The notes under the pieces: model-generated
The model's database searches: none
What the model saw: the letters and a program-made list of their open reading frames with translations, nothing else
What the model was told of the DNA's origin: nothing
Position numbers and translations under genes: made by a program
Source of the DNA: Nematopogon swammerdamellus
Taxonomy: Eukaryota; Arthropoda; Insecta; Lepidoptera; Adelidae
Direction of reading: 5' to 3'
Assembly: GCA_946902875.1 (NCBI GenBank)
Contig: OX336336.1
Coordinates: forward strand, 1,830,545-1,894,544
DNA: 64,000 bases
Shown: in pieces, positions 40,538 through 51,512 of the stretch
How the letters are laid out: each line of letters begins with the position of its first letter
How positions within the stretch are numbered: the first letter of the stretch is position 1

Positions 40538-40712
40538 TTATATATTAATATTATTTATAAAATTACACTGTTAATACAGATATTTCGACTTTTGTTGTCG
40601 TCATCAGTGAAAATATAAGATATGATGTATCTTATATTTTCACTGATGACGACAACAAAAGTCGAAATATCTGTATTAACTGTGTAATTTTATAATAATA
40701 TTAATATATAAA
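40538..40712. mobile_element. Near-perfect palindrome, ~80-bp arms
   Basis: The arms from TTTTTATATATTAATATTAT inward (TTCGACTTTTGTTGTCGTCA, TCAGTGAAAATATAAGA) meet around TATGATGTA. Contains CTGATGACGACAACAAAAGT followed by CGAAA, and its mirror. 40713-40960 beyond it is A/T-rich. Confidence 0.8.
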
Positions 40713-40969
40713 AAAAATCATTTAACAAACATTTTGTAAATAAAAAATAATGTATTATTTTGTTATTCATTTATTCACACGTTTCTTTTTGTATAAATTT
40801 TACATAAAAATTTTTTTTATTAATTATTAGTATTGATAACTCTACAGATACAACCTTCACGGAAATGTCTGTATGGCGACGAAATAATTTAGGGGCGGAC
40901 TTCATTAATAATGTGGCTTTTAAATAAGTTAATGGTAGTTTTTTATCGAATCTACATAACGGTTCTCAA

Positions 40970-41060
40970 CACCTATACTACACTCGTGATTTCTTCCCAT
41001 ACCACCTCGTTGAACTAAGTGTCATGTCAGTGCTTCCATTTAATCGCACCTTTGGATAGT
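40970..41060 (-). mobile_element. SINE-A scrap, diverged
   Basis: CCATACCACCTCGTTGAACT and GTGTCATGTCAGTGCTTCC, part of the reversed body. Confidence 0.4.
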
Positions 41061-41128
41061 AATTTTCAAGGTGATTTTTTAATACTTACCCATTTTCTTT
41101 CAAATAATATTTTCAAATTACTACTTTT

Positions 41129-41545
41129 AATAATTTTTTTTATGGGAAGCACGATATATGGCGCGCGCCAGACTAACAGAGATATAGGATGTATTCCGAC
41201 GGCGCCCACGGGCATTCGGATATTTACGGGGGCTGCGAATACCATGTGGACCAGCTAGGTGCACCTTCACATTATGTTTGAAGGACCACAGACTGTACAT
41301 TAGAGGAAAGGATGCAGGTGGGAGTGCATTCCACATGTTGGCAACCCTGTATATAAAGGATGTACAGGATCGATTTGTCATAATTGGTGGGGATATCGAC
41401 ACTGTGTGGATGCATTCCCAACCTGTTGTGCGTGGAACGATGATAGAATGGGGACGGAGGGATCGAACCGTGCAGCTCCTTGGAACACTATCAGTGGTAC
41501 AGGCGATACAACACACACAAAGATCCAACGTCCCTGTGGAGTTGT
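41129..41545 (-). pseudogene. LINE-G-like C-terminus
   Basis: T run then ATGGGAAGCACGATATATGG. The minus strand encodes RVANMWNALPPASFPLMYSL, WSFKHNVKVHLAGPHGIRSP and RKYPNARGRR, the LINE-G C-terminal layout, within a 133-codon open frame. Longest G-like copy here, but without reverse transcriptase. Confidence 0.6.
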
Positions 41546-41568
41546 AAGGTCTCTAAACATTAATGTAC

Positions 41569-41958
41569 AGTGCGACAAGCCTTGAAATGAACGTGGCTGA
41601 CAGCGGAACTAACGCCGCCACAGTGTTGCCAGATGACCGTCTCGCGTTTCACCCGTTCACGCGTACGTTGTATGTACTCTCGCGTTTCACGCGTTTCACC
41701 CGTTTCTTAGTCTGTGGTGTTGTTAGCAGAAATCGAAGTCTATCTGTTATTTTATTAGTGAGCTAGTCTTCCTAAAATTCGATACATAAGATAAAAAATA
41801 AGTAAGTACCTACCTACCTTATAGGTACTATACATACATTTTCTTTTGCAGCGATATTTTCCCCTAGTGTAAGGAAATTTTCAAAATTGACAACCCTAAT
41901 GCTGCAGCAGCGCCCTCGAACAAACGTCATCCACGTTCATTTCAAGCCTTGTCGCACT
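41569..41958. mobile_element. MITE with 28-bp inverted ends
   Basis: AGTGCGACAAGCCTTGAAAT plus GAACGTGG at the left is matched, with one mismatch, by its reverse at the right (41931-41958). 390 bp. The inside repeats CGCGTTTCAC(C/G)CGTT three times (41640-41705). No transposase. Confidence 0.8.
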
Positions 41959-42410
41959 ATATTTGCAAATTATTTATACAAGCCCAGCCGACCGACTGAC
42001 TATCTGACTGATACACTTTTACTTCCAGGCAATCGGTGGTGAGGTCTGCCGTCTTACACTATACAACATTGGTGACTGCGCTTAACGCTACACCGCTAGA
42101 AGCGCTCTGTGGCGCTACTGAGCGACGGCGAAAGTAAGAAAAACTGAACGATTGCATCATCGAACGCATCTTAATGCAGCAGTGGCATAAACACGCAATT
42201 AACTTAAAAACGTTATAAAAACGTAACGTATAGCAACATTCAGAGCATAAAAACCTGTCGGACTCTGTAGTAATGAGTTTTAGCTGGTTTACAATGAACA
42301 GAAAAGTTATCACATTTTGCGGTTACGCCATCCGCCCTAATAGCGAATTTTCCGCCCAAGGAAACAACTTAATAAGTATGATTACAGGGCGACATTTTAA
42401 ATGTAAAAAA
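41959..42410. other. Intergenic, no recognised feature
   Basis: The GC-richer stretch 42050-42130 has an 84-codon minus-strand frame and a 62-codon plus-strand frame nearby; neither shows family features. Confidence 0.45.
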
Positions 42411-42612
42411 GTTAAATTACAAATTTTAACGTTTGACTTTTTAACGATCAAGCGTTTTTAAATTTATAGTTTCGGAGAAATTCGTGGACAAACATACATA
42501 CATACACCTATAAAATTGTTTGGAAGCCCTAATAGATTTATCAATCATATGTGAATATATTGCAGTTCCAATAATATTACATACATATACGTGTCGAATT
42601 GATAACCTCCTC
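42411..42612. repeat. Small E and H scraps
   Basis: AAGTTAAATTACAAATTTTA (E) at 42408-42430 and CGTGTCGAATTGATAACCTC (H start, reversed) at 42590-42612. Confidence 0.35.
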
Positions 42613-42912
42613 TTGAGGTTTCCGTATCCCGTACGGAAGCCTATTACTAAGCCTACGCCGTCTGTCTGTCTGTCTGTCCGTCCGTCCGTCTGTCCGATGG
42701 CTGTTTCTCTTGAACCGTAATTGGTAGCCCGTTGAAATATTTGACAGAATATGTGTTATTATGGCGGATATAACAACAAATAGTAAAAACTAGACAAAGT
42801 AAAAAAATAAGGGGGGGTTCCCATACAAGAAACGTGTTTTTTTTTCAATTTTTTTTTGTGGTGCGAAAACCTCGGTGCGCTTGTCCGACTCGCACTTGGC
42901 CGGTTTTTTTTA
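42613..42912 (+). mobile_element. C element, internally deleted
   Basis: AGGTTTCCGTATCCCGTACG, GTCTGTCTGTCTGTCC run, ACAGAATATGTGTTATTATG, then GGTGCGAAAACCTCGG and GACTCGCACTTGGCCGG. Confidence 0.65.
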
Positions 42913-42954
42913 ATCGTTTAATAAAAAACTCGTAGTACATAGCTTTAAGCGCAA

Positions 42955-42995
42955 GCTCGATGCCAGATGTCGCGATTTCAATAAAAATAAGTTCG
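42955..42995 (+). mobile_element. LINE-G tail scrap
   Basis: GATGCCAGATGTCGCGATTT and CAATAAAAATAAG only. Confidence 0.4.
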
Positions 42996-43011
42996 CAAAG
43001 GATGACTTGAT

Positions 43012-43215
43012 ATTATGAATGTGTTGAATGAAAGGTCGGTATTGGCAGGCGCAGCGCACAGCTCACCTTGCTCGGCGCGTGACGTCGCGCGCGATAGCTT
43101 CCCGGCTGCGCGCGGCACGCGATGGCGGCGCGACCTCGCGCGCGGGCGCGCTGGCGGCGGCGGGCGCGGAGGCGCGGGGCGGTCGTATCCAAAACTACAC
43201 TACAGCCGTACGAAC
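43012..43215 (-). promoter_or_regulatory. Very GC-rich island with minus-strand donor
   Basis: GCGCGACCTCGCGCGCGGGC and neighbours. On the minus strand GCGCCGAGCAAG is followed by GTGAGC (near 43073), a donor-like site. Promoter and untranslated first exon candidate; the Arg/Ala-rich frames here are composition artefacts. Confidence 0.35.
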
Positions 43216-43265
43216 CTGTCACGCTTCATGTTAGTTAGACAGAAACATTACAATATGTAATATAG

Positions 43266-43430
43266 AATTAATATTTTACAAACATACATACATACATAGC
43301 GTCACGCCTGTTTCCCGGTGGGGTAGGCAGAGACAACGGATCTCCATGTGCCACGATCCTGACACACCTCTGCCGCCTAGAAAGAACATTATGGGAGTGG
43401 AAGACTCCTATAATGTTCTTCTGTTATACA
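43266..43430 (-). mobile_element. LINE 3' end with ATGT tail, followed by a hairpin
   Basis: Reversed: GTTGTCTCTGCCTACCCCAC, GGGAAACAGGCGTGACGCTA then TATGTATG repeats. Next to it AGAACATTATGGGAGT pairs with ACTCCTATAATGTTCT (43383-43421). Confidence 0.5.
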
Positions 43431-43989
43431 CTTTAAAGGAAACTTAAAAGGAATAGGTAAAAAAAATATAAATAATAAATAATATATACTTATAAACATT
43501 AACATTTATATACACAAATACAAATGACACAGTTGCATTGTACATAGCACAAAATATACTTGGAGAGACTATACGAAAGACCCTGCTTCCCATAACACAG
43601 GGAATCCTAGCCTAGGCACCACTTTACACTCGATCCATAAGATACATTTTCACACGCAGCCATTGACGACGTGAAGCGGTAGGCTATTAAAGCCCGAAGG
43701 TAGGAACATTTTCTATGGAGTGATTTATCTGTTACGAAGTAACTATTAAGTAATCTGTGGCCTAGGGCTCCAGGAAAAAATACGGCCCACTATAATATGT
43801 AAATATAATATTAGGTACTAACACTACTAGCCTCTATTTTTGTTTAAATTAATTATAAGAAAATTGTATGTTCCTACCTACTGAAACTTTCGGCTTTATA
43901 AAATGTATATTTTGGTAATAAATAAATTTTGAATTAGAATTTTGTAATAAATTCGCATACTGCCCCAGATACTGTAGGTAACACAAAGG
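43431..43989. other. A/T-rich, possible LINE 3' UTR remnant
   Basis: The minus strand at 43575-43640 (CCTAGGCTAGGATTCCCTGT) resembles LINE 3' sequence, but no coding part is attached. Confidence 0.3.
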
Positions 43990-44101
43990 GAACTCTCCAG
44001 TATGGCACCTTCTCGAAGGTAAAATTGTCTGGTCGATGCATGTGTTCTGGCCCCTCTGATTCAGCCACCCATATTGGATTACATAAAAAAAAAAACTAAA
44101 T
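43990..44101 (+). mobile_element. SINE-B, 5'-truncated
   Basis: ACTCTCCAGTATGGCACCTT to CCATATTGGATTACATAAAA with an A tail. Confidence 0.65.
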
Positions 44102-44116
44102 AAATAGAACGCTGTT

Positions 44117-44425
44117 TTTCAATCGACTTCCAAAAAGGAGAAGGTTCTCAATTCGTCTGTATGTTTTACAATCGGCCAATCTATGTATTAGTTAAATGCT
44201 TCATACTCTTTTCGGTAGATGGCGCGCATACCCTTTTTAGTTTCTTGTATGGGGACCCACGTGAATTTTTAACTTTTTCTTATTTTTATGTTATATCGGC
44301 AATAATAAATAACACATATTCTGGGAAAATTTAAAAAAAAATTCGGGCTACCTTTTACGGTCCAAGAGATACAGCCCTCGGACAGACAGACGGACAGGCA
44401 GACAGAAAGACGGCGTATCTTCTCT
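44117..44425. mobile_element. H start followed by a minus-strand C element part
   Basis: 44117-44170: TCGACTTCCAAAAAGGAGAA, CAATTCGTCTGTATG (H, +). 44186-44420: CATACTCTTTTCGGTAGATG to a GACAGACGGACAGGCAGACA microsatellite (C, -), both ends missing. Confidence 0.55.
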
Positions 44426-44764
44426 AAACTATAAGTAATCTCTTTATGTACATAGAAGGTCACTAAGAAGCATCCAATGAGGATATTTAAATTTATTTTA
44501 TAATTATACTTTCAGTGCGATAATTTATATTCAATAAGAAAGAATAGAGCTATTAAATAACAATATTTAGCTGCAACAACGATGTCGTTTGTGGCTGGAT
44601 TGTGGCAGGTTTATACTATACGTAATAATTAAATGATTTGTTCTACAGAAATGAAATCGGTTCAATTTTAAAAGCAAGAATTCGAAAAATGAAAACAGTC
44701 GCCTTTAACTTCTTAAAATAGAGTTCAAATGTAATCCTTACGAACATTATTATTTACCATCAAT
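44426..44764. other. A/T-rich, no recognised feature
   Basis: No repeat family or gene signal found. Confidence 0.5.
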
Positions 44765-45208
44765 ACTAATAATAAATCTGTAAGGGATGGTCATGGAGTA
44801 TAAGTTACTTTGTTTTATGAGATATTGCGTTTGTAGGCTCTATGCATGATACTAAAAGTTAAATTACACATTTTACATAATTACAAATTCACTTTTTAAG
44901 GTTCGGGGGTTTTTAAAATTTGTAATTTAACTTTTATTTCAAGCTTTTAAAAAAAAAACCGCACGCAAATCGGTCCATTTTTCAAGATAATTATTTTTTT
45001 ATTACTTAATTACTTGATTACTTGATTACAAACATAGCTAATTAAAGAACCATCCCGATTAAACAAGCTTCCTAATAAAAAACCGCTCCATCCGTTTGGG
45101 AGTCCAATCGGTCCATCCGTTTGGGAGCTACGATGCCACAGACAGACACACACACACACACACACGTCAAACTTATAACACCCCTCCGTTTTTTCGTCGG
45201 GGGTTAAT
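44765..45208. mobile_element. K scrap (-) and E element (-) lacking most of its palindrome
   Basis: 44765-44860: AATAATAAATCTGTAAGGGA, TTTTATGAGATATTGCGTTT (K reversed). 44857-45208: GGTTCGGGGGTTTTTAAAAT, AACATAGCTAATTAAAGAAC, short AC run, CGTCGGGGGTTAATAAAAA; a 20-odd-bp piece (CCATCCGTTTGGGAG) is duplicated at 45088-45125. Confidence 0.6.
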
Positions 45209-45344
45209 AAAAATAAAATAAAAAATTACATCAAACCTAAATGGTACTGTTAATGATGATCAATACATTACAATACATACTTAGTTATTTACAGTTTAGT
45301 CCTACGATATTTTTGTCCTTACATTTGCTACAGTACTTCTCGTA

Positions 45345-45410
45345 CATTTCATGGCGATAAGGAACCCTCGGTGCGCGAGTTCGACTCGCACTTGGCCGTT
45401 TTTTTTAATT
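45345..45410 (+). mobile_element. C element 3' end only
   Basis: ATGGCGATAAGGAACCCTCG and GTGCGCGAGTTCGACTCGCA, TTGGCCG, T run. Confidence 0.55.
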
Positions 45411-45520
45411 CTGGGTATATGGTTTATATGTAGATGCAGGGCTGAAGTATGTAAGATTTTTTTAAATATTTATTTTGATTTTGAATGAAGGGTTTGATAT
45501 TGTTGTAAATTTTTATTTTT

Positions 45521-45572
45521 AGGGTTCCGTACCTCAAAGGAGGAAAAAACGGAACCCTTATTTCTCATTTCT
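45521..45572 (+). repeat. Short inverted GGGTTCCGT element scrap
   Basis: TAGGGTTCCGTACCTCAAAG and AAAAAACGGAACCCTTA form an inverted pair; the first end of a C-related element. Confidence 0.4.
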
Positions 45573-46229
45573 ATAGTTTTAATTTATTTTAATGTTGTCT
45601 AGATAAGCGCACAACAAATGTCTACTTATTACTGCCCACAACTGCCTCTGCGAGACAAATACTTTTAGTGCAGAGCATATGTTTGAAAAAAAATTGTGTT
45701 TAAGAAAATAAAAAAATAAAAAACAGTTTAGCATAATTGCAAAATATTCCACTTCCAATCAGCAATACGAGAGAACAAAAGAATAGAGTTTATTCGTCTA
45801 TTACATTACGGTGGATTTCGAGGGCGCATTTAGTACCTATAGCGTGAGGGTCGCGTATAAAGCAAAAGAAACCCGACCGTTGAACTCTATCCCTCTTTGG
45901 GCGAAGGCCGCGCCGTCTCGGTGCGAATTTGGGATGAACTATAATGATGAAATGAGGATGAAATTATAATCACGGACTGTGTATAATTCTCGAGGATACG
46001 CTTCGCGGTACATATCTATATCGGTTTAAAGAATCTTTATTATCTCAAAGAACGTGTAGTGTAGGTACATATTCGCTTGCAGATATTATTTTAAGAAGGT
46101 TACAAAGCAAAATCTTAACATTAAAATTTAAAAATAAACATATCGTATGATTGGTAAAGCTAATTAATCATAAAAAAGACTAAACAGAAGGACAGACCAA
46201 CAGACAGACAGACATACATAATTGATTAT
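45573..46229. other. Intergenic, no recognised feature
   Basis: GC-richer around 45870-45945 (GAAGGCCGCGCCGTCTCGGT) with GTATAAAGCAAAAG nearby; too weak to call a promoter. Confidence 0.4.
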
Positions 46230-46617
46230 TTCAATCTTTTTTTTAAATACCGCATGTAAATCGGTCCACTTTTTAAGATAATAATTTTTTTGATTACTTT
46301 ATTACCTACTTAATTAGTTGATTACAAACATAGCTAACCACCATCCAGATTAAACCAGCTATCTAATAAAAAAACCGCATCCAATTCGGTCCATCCGTTT
46401 GGGAGCTACGATGCGCGATGCTTGATTGATTACACTTTGGTGGTGTACCTATATCTGGCTCCGATAACAAAAAGAAGATAATAAAACGAATAGCCCCACT
46501 GCATCTCTTTCCGTGCGTGTCGTAAAAGGCGACTAAAGGATAAGGGCAAGATGCCGTGCATAAGGGCGACGGGATAGCCACTTCTCACCTCGGCACGGTC
46601 CTTCCACCGAGTCATGT
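46230..46617. mobile_element. E fragment (-) and D repeat (+)
   Basis: 46230-46416: CCGCATGTAAATCGGTCCAC and ACATAGCTAACCACCATCC, ending GGGAGCTACGATGC (E). 46475-46617: AATAGCCCCACTGCATCTCT, CGTGTCGTAAAAGGCGACTA, CCGAGTCATG (D). Confidence 0.55.
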
Positions 46618-46869
46618 AAATCTTATTTTTGAGATTATAAGCATTAAAGAAAAATAAAATTCTCTACATCTAGTGACCGAATATGATTTTAATTTTCGTT
46701 CATTTAATAACAATGAAAATAAGAGTATGCCTTTATAGAATCTCATTAGAATTTAACGCAAACGGTGACCCCCGCCCCGCCCACAGGCTAAAACGCACAT
46801 AAGTAACTTCGTATATGCGCTTTGCATAATCTAATCACTTTCGTGTCGCAAGAAATTACACTAAGAAAT

Positions 46870-48127
46870 GTTGCGGGGACGACGACGACGACGGACCGAA
46901 GAAAGTTCTCCGGCGCGGCAGCGTAGCTCGTACAGCCTATCTACTACGCTCGCATGCACGAAGACTTTCCATACCCCCAACCCGGTAGCACTGCCGCTGT
47001 GTCGCCGCGGGCCGTGCGTGACCCCGTGCCGGCCTGTTCGACTCTAATCTACATGAAAGCTTGACAGAATACTGCAAAAAGAAATGGTACAGAAATAAAA
47101 ATAATCAGCGAGTTATGATTCGGGAGTATTCAGAAAACATTGACTCTGTGCGAGTGAGACGCAAACTCGCCGCGGCCGGCACCGCGCGCGCGCAACGGAG
47201 ACAGCGCGAGGTCGCGCTGCACCGCCGCGAGGCGCTGCAGCGGCAGGGAACGTCGCTCAGCGGCGAGTGTCAGTGACTCCGAGGCGTGCGAAGAGTGAGG
47301 GCGTGCGTGCGTGCTGCGTTTTATTTAGCTTTTCCGATGGACTTTTTGGCGGGAACGTTCCCGCGGCCGCTGAGACTTTTCCTGCCGGATTTTATTTTGA
47401 ATTTACCGAGTGAATGTGAACGGAGTGAAGTTTCAGACGAGGCGCGGCGCGGCGGAGGTGGTGGACGATTTTCCGAAAAGTAAAGGGGTTGCAAAATTAC
47501 TCATCGATCGCGACAAGGCCGAGGACTCATCGTCATTGCGAACTGAGCAAATTCGTGAGCCCGCGAACAAAAGCAAAAGCAGTTTTGTGCAAATTACAAG
47601 CGAGCGCGGCGCGCGACGACGCGCCGCCTCCGGAGAGAAATTTAGTTTTACTTTCTTTCGACGCGAATCAAAAAGATATAAAGAACACGATACAATTATG
47701 TATGTACATTTTTAAAGATGGCGCGCTTTTTCGTCAGCAGCGATGCTAATGCGAAACGAAATATGTAATATCTAAATGATGATTTCAGAAGAAAGTCGGA
47801 ATAATTTCGCGTCATTTCGACTTTGTTGTTCTCGCGGTTTGCGTCGATTCGATTCGACCCGGTATTTTGGCGATTTTCGTTGAGTAATTTTGCATCGAAT
47901 TTGATATGTGCAGTGACACTGAGTAGCGTTTCTTTCACTTCGCACAGAAAGAGAGAGATACTCGAAACTGGGATTTAAGAGGTCGTGTGGTATGGGATGG
48001 TTCGGAACGGTGAACAGACGAGAGATTGTGAGTGTATCGTGTACTGTTTCAAACTAACGTGTCGTCGAGAAGTGTTGTACGAAAAACTTTGTGCCCGCTC
48101 TATATTGGATTGACCCGTTGGAAGTTG
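46870..48127 (+). promoter_or_regulatory. CpG-rich promoter and probable untranslated first exon, donor at 48128
   Basis: The largest GC-rich, repeat-free block in the window (about 1.2 kb). It includes GACGACGACGACGACGG, GCAGCGGCAGGGAACGTCGC and CGCGGCGCGCGACGACGCGC, then a calmer stretch ending GTTGGAAGTTG with a consensus donor GTGAGT at 48128. Several short open frames on both strands have no family features, so if this is an exon it is 5' UTR or has a short coding start that I cannot fix. The downstream exon is not visible; the gene would extend right, beyond many repeats. Confidence 0.45.
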
Positions 48128-48317
48128 GTGAGTTTTTCATTTGATCTCTCTATCTTTTACGCGCTAAAAGTAAAAGCATCCCTCAAGGCAACCGAACTAA
48201 GGAACGGAAAATAGGTGTTCCCAAGAATGACTGCCGAGTTCAAGAGCATCTGTATAGCTGCAACAGGGCAAAAGAGCTTGAACAAAAGGTAAAAGTCATT
48301 GACAATATTTCTAGGTC

Positions 48318-48690
48318 TGTAGGAACTAGCATCTATTATTCCCTACCAGTACCACCCGTCCTATCTCCGCATGACTCGTCGCAGAGAGACTCAGCACCCT
48401 TTTGTTGTTGACATTGGGCTTTTGAGAGCCCATCGGTTCTCTAAATCGTTTCTTTGTCGCACCACCACTAGGGTGTGGAACTGTCTTCCGGCGAGTTTCC
48501 CGAATCCTTTAACCTGGGTGTCTTCAAACTTCGTATTAACAGGCCAGACAGGCTAGCAACAGTCCGCAAATCTGCTGGCATGACACCTGGGTATGGTTTC
48601 GCGAGGAGAGGCGATTTTGGCACACTCGACTGCACCATTAGTCTCTCGGCACAGCCACCCATTATTGGTTAACATAACAAAAAGGTGGCT
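48318..48690 (+). pseudogene. LINE-F C-terminus, 5'-truncated copy
   Basis: Encodes MTRRRETQHPFVVDIGLLRA, HRFSKSFLCRT and, after frameshifts, RVWNCLPAS and FNLGVFKLRINRPDRLATVR. 3' UTR ends TTGGTTAACATAACAAAAAG. Very close to 34990-35357. 48691-48976 after it is unassigned. Confidence 0.75.
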
Positions 48691-48976
48691 TACGTCGGAG
48701 ACTGCAACGCAACTGGCAACCAGAAGACGTATGTATGTACCTAATTGCAAGTAATCTTGCACGAAGGTCGAACAGCGAAGTCGGTAGAGTTCTCAATATA
48801 ATCAAGTCGGTTCGCTCAAACAATTTTGCAGTTATTATCATGGCCGGTGCTCTGTATGGCCTTCCTTATCTCTCCAGACCTCATCTTGCCCACACCATAT
48901 CCGTGACATTCGTCGGTCACGCTCTGAACATCCACGTATGGTCGACGCACAAACTCCCCGAACGCATTTTCCGTCC

Positions 48977-49110
48977 GTGTTTTCCGTCCAGTTCAGTGTA
49001 GCCGACATGAAATGAAGGGAAGCACTGACACGGCACCTAGTTCAACCGGTGTTATGGGCTGACATCGCGTATGTTTGTAGGTGATGTAGCCAACCGTGTC
49101 TTTTTCCATA
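48977..49110 (+). mobile_element. SINE-A, 5'-truncated
   Basis: TGTTTTCCGTCCAGTTCAGT, GACATGAAATGAAGGGAAGC, GTAGCCAACCGTGTCTTTTT and CCATAAAAAATAAAA. Confidence 0.65.
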
Positions 49111-49124
49111 AAAAATAAAAAAAA

Positions 49125-49390
49125 CGCCCCGCTCCTCAATATCGTTCCTGTTTCGTATGCCGCGAAAATATGGAACGGTCTTCCGTTGAGCGTGTTTCCT
49201 GACTCCAATGACCTGATTGTCTTCAAAAGGCGCTCGAACAAATTGCGCGATGACCTTGTGAGTTGTGTCCTCCTCATAACTGGCGCGGCGCATTACTGAG
49301 CGTGGTTTTGGTAGGAGATGTGTTATTAGCTGTCTTCATTCGACTGGCTATTGTTGGATAGAGCCGCCCCTGCCGCCGGTTCTTTATACA
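49125..49390 (+). pseudogene. LINE-F-like C-terminus (second subfamily)
   Basis: Encodes IVPVSYAAKIWNGLPLSVFP, DSNDLIVFKRRSNKLRDDLV and a stop after AAHY. Directly follows the SINE-A tail. 3' UTR ends TTCTTTATACATAAAAG. Confidence 0.65.
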
Positions 49391-50190
49391 TAAAAGTTAA
49401 ATTAGAAATAAAAAAAAAAACCCTCGACCCTTAAAAAGTAAAAAATAATTTCCGTTTACTTAAAGGAGTCGGAAGATCGCTAAGTAAACGGAAATTAGTT
49501 TTGACTTTTAAGGGTTGGGGATTTTTTTTTATTTCTAATTTAACTTTCATTTCAAGCTTTTTAAAAGGAACCACATGCAAATCGGTGCACTTTTAGAGAT
49601 AATAAATTTTTGAAGTGAAAACTTCTTTAGCGGCGCTTGGCACTTTTTTAGGTGGGTAAAAAATGTTAGACTAGCGACAGATCTCGAAAAGCGACAGATT
49701 TAATTTTATTATTTAAAATGCAACCTTAAGTCATTGCATTAAGGGTTAAGTTACGATGGCTCGGGATCAATTCTGTTCGCCTCTCAGTGACAGTAACGCC
49801 GAAAGCGAATCAAGGGAATCCGATACTCGTTTGGTCGTTTATGTGATTTCGTGGCTCAATGGTAAGAATGTAGGATTTGTATTTTTTTCTTTTGTTTTCT
49901 TTTCTAAGCAATGTTACGGTGTTTTTTAGGGTGTTTAGTTTTTTTTATAACCACTTAAGAATTATTTTCGGAAATACAAAAAGTTTTCACTTCTGCCGGC
50001 ACTCCCGGAGTGCAACTGTGGCTTTTTTATTACTTAATTACTTGATTACAAACATAGCTAAGAACCATCCCGATTCAACCAAATTTCTAATAAAAAAACC
50101 GCATCGATGCCACAGACAGACACACCCTTACACACATACAAACACACGTAAACTTATAATAACACCCCTCTTTTTTCGTCGGGATTTAAT
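49391..50190 (-). mobile_element. E element split by a J element
   Basis: E parts 49391-49606 (palindrome AACCCTCGACCCTTAAAAAG) and 50027-50190 (TTATTACTTAATTACTTGAT to CGTCGGGATTTAATAAAAA) are continuous in other E copies, where ATAATTTTTTTTATTACTTA spans the junction. Confidence 0.7.
49607..50026 (+). mobile_element. J element inserted in the T run of an E element
   Basis: Starts TTGAAGTGAAAACTTC, contains TTTAGCGGCGCTTGGCACTT, and ends GTTTTCACTTCTGCCGGCAC / TCCCGGAGTGCAAC. The 5' end word GAAGTGAAAAC returns inverted just before the terminal hairpin, and the insertion lies between T's; both are features of Helentron-associated elements. Confidence 0.65.
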
Positions 50191-51255
50191 AAAAACATTC
50201 ACAGGCACCACTAACGTGAGAGAAGCAGATTTCCCGGCAAGCTCGCTTTGATAAGAGACAAGACGTCGAAATATTAAAATTACCTTGAAATTATATTTGT
50301 TTGTTTAGTCTCCGCATTTTAGTACCGGGCAAGAATGATAAGACCTTGAAAACATATCAGATAGTCAAGCGAACCATCACATATTTGCAAACATTTTCTC
50401 GAGGGCGCAAATCCTCAAAGGTCATTTGTGTGGACTTCCGTCTTTTGTCCATTTGTCTCGTCCTCCGTACTTTGTGCTGAAATATCCCTTCAATGATTGT
50501 TTAATTATTTATTTATATCAAACTAGCTTTAGCTCGCGGCTTCGCTCGCGGTAAACTCGATTTAATAGAAAATTCGAATTAGAGGACATTTTTTTACTGT
50601 GACATTATGTTTTTTTTAGTTTTAATTTATATTAGTTTAGTTTTATGAAAATAAAATCCGATTTAAACGCAAATATTATAATAAAATCTCTCTCTCCCGT
50701 CTATAGCACATTTTATCTGATACTGCTCAGCCCTAAGGCTATTTGGCGTAATGCTATATAGCATATAGCGAGCCTCAAGAAGTACTCTTTACACCTGATT
50801 CACTTAATTAATAAGTTTTTGTAGTCAGAACTCTCAGCAAAATTGTTAATCTTGCTCTCAAGCTGTGTTTTCGATAGACTATGGGCGGTGTTATTATGTG
50901 GCTAGTCACTAAAAACCTGTAAAAATATGTATAAAAAAATACCCTGCGAAGTTTCTTGTCGGTTCTTCTACGTGGGTGTAATCGAACCGGATAGAACAAA
51001 TTGTGACAAGTTCGAGCGCAGTCTAACTGCCATAAGAATGCTCAATGAACAATACAATACTCTTTCCATTGGGTGCAAACCGCATCTGTTCGGTGGTTCC
51101 GGAGTTTATTTTAAACATACATACATAGATACATATGTTCCCTTTTAAATAAGAAATAGAGATTCGTCGGTAACACCATATTATAAAGGCATGACGATCT
51201 TATTACAATTCCTAGATCTACACATACATACGAGAGTCACATACAGAGTAGTCGA
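50191..51255. other. Mostly unassigned, K scrap at 50521
   Basis: 50521-50565 reads AACTAGCTTTAGCTCGCGGC (K start). 50940-51010 (TGCGAAGTTTCTTGTCGGTT) resembles LINE 3' sequence. CATACATACATAGATACATA occurs near 51116. Nothing gene-like. Confidence 0.4.
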
Positions 51256-51512
51256 TATTGAACACCGGGTGGCTAAGCTGAGGTGGCAGTGGGCACGTTA
51301 GCCGAAGAGACGGCGACCGTTGGAGTAACCGTGTCCTACACTGACGGCCGTGGACAGGAAAACGGAGTGTGGGAAGACCACACGCCAGGTGGGACGACTA
51401 TATCAAGTACGTCGACGGAAAGCAGTGGTTCCGTATCGCTGAAGGCCGGGGGGACTGGAGGAAAATTGGAGAGGCGTATGTCCAGCAGTGGACGCTTACA
51501 CGCTGACTGACT
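51256..51512 (+). pseudogene. RTE-like LINE C-terminus, frameshifted
   Basis: GCTGAGGTGGCAGTGGGC (LRWQW), then, over different frames, the region corresponding to the KxWxDD segment, and GGAGAGGCGTATGTCCAGCA (the common RTE ending). Decayed. Confidence 0.6.

Noticed and set aside
47061..47715. Short Arg-rich ORFs (71, 65 and 101 codons) in the 47-kb GC island
   Set aside because: Composition artefacts of CpG-rich 5' UTR-like sequence; frames overlap each other and no start context or domain stands out.
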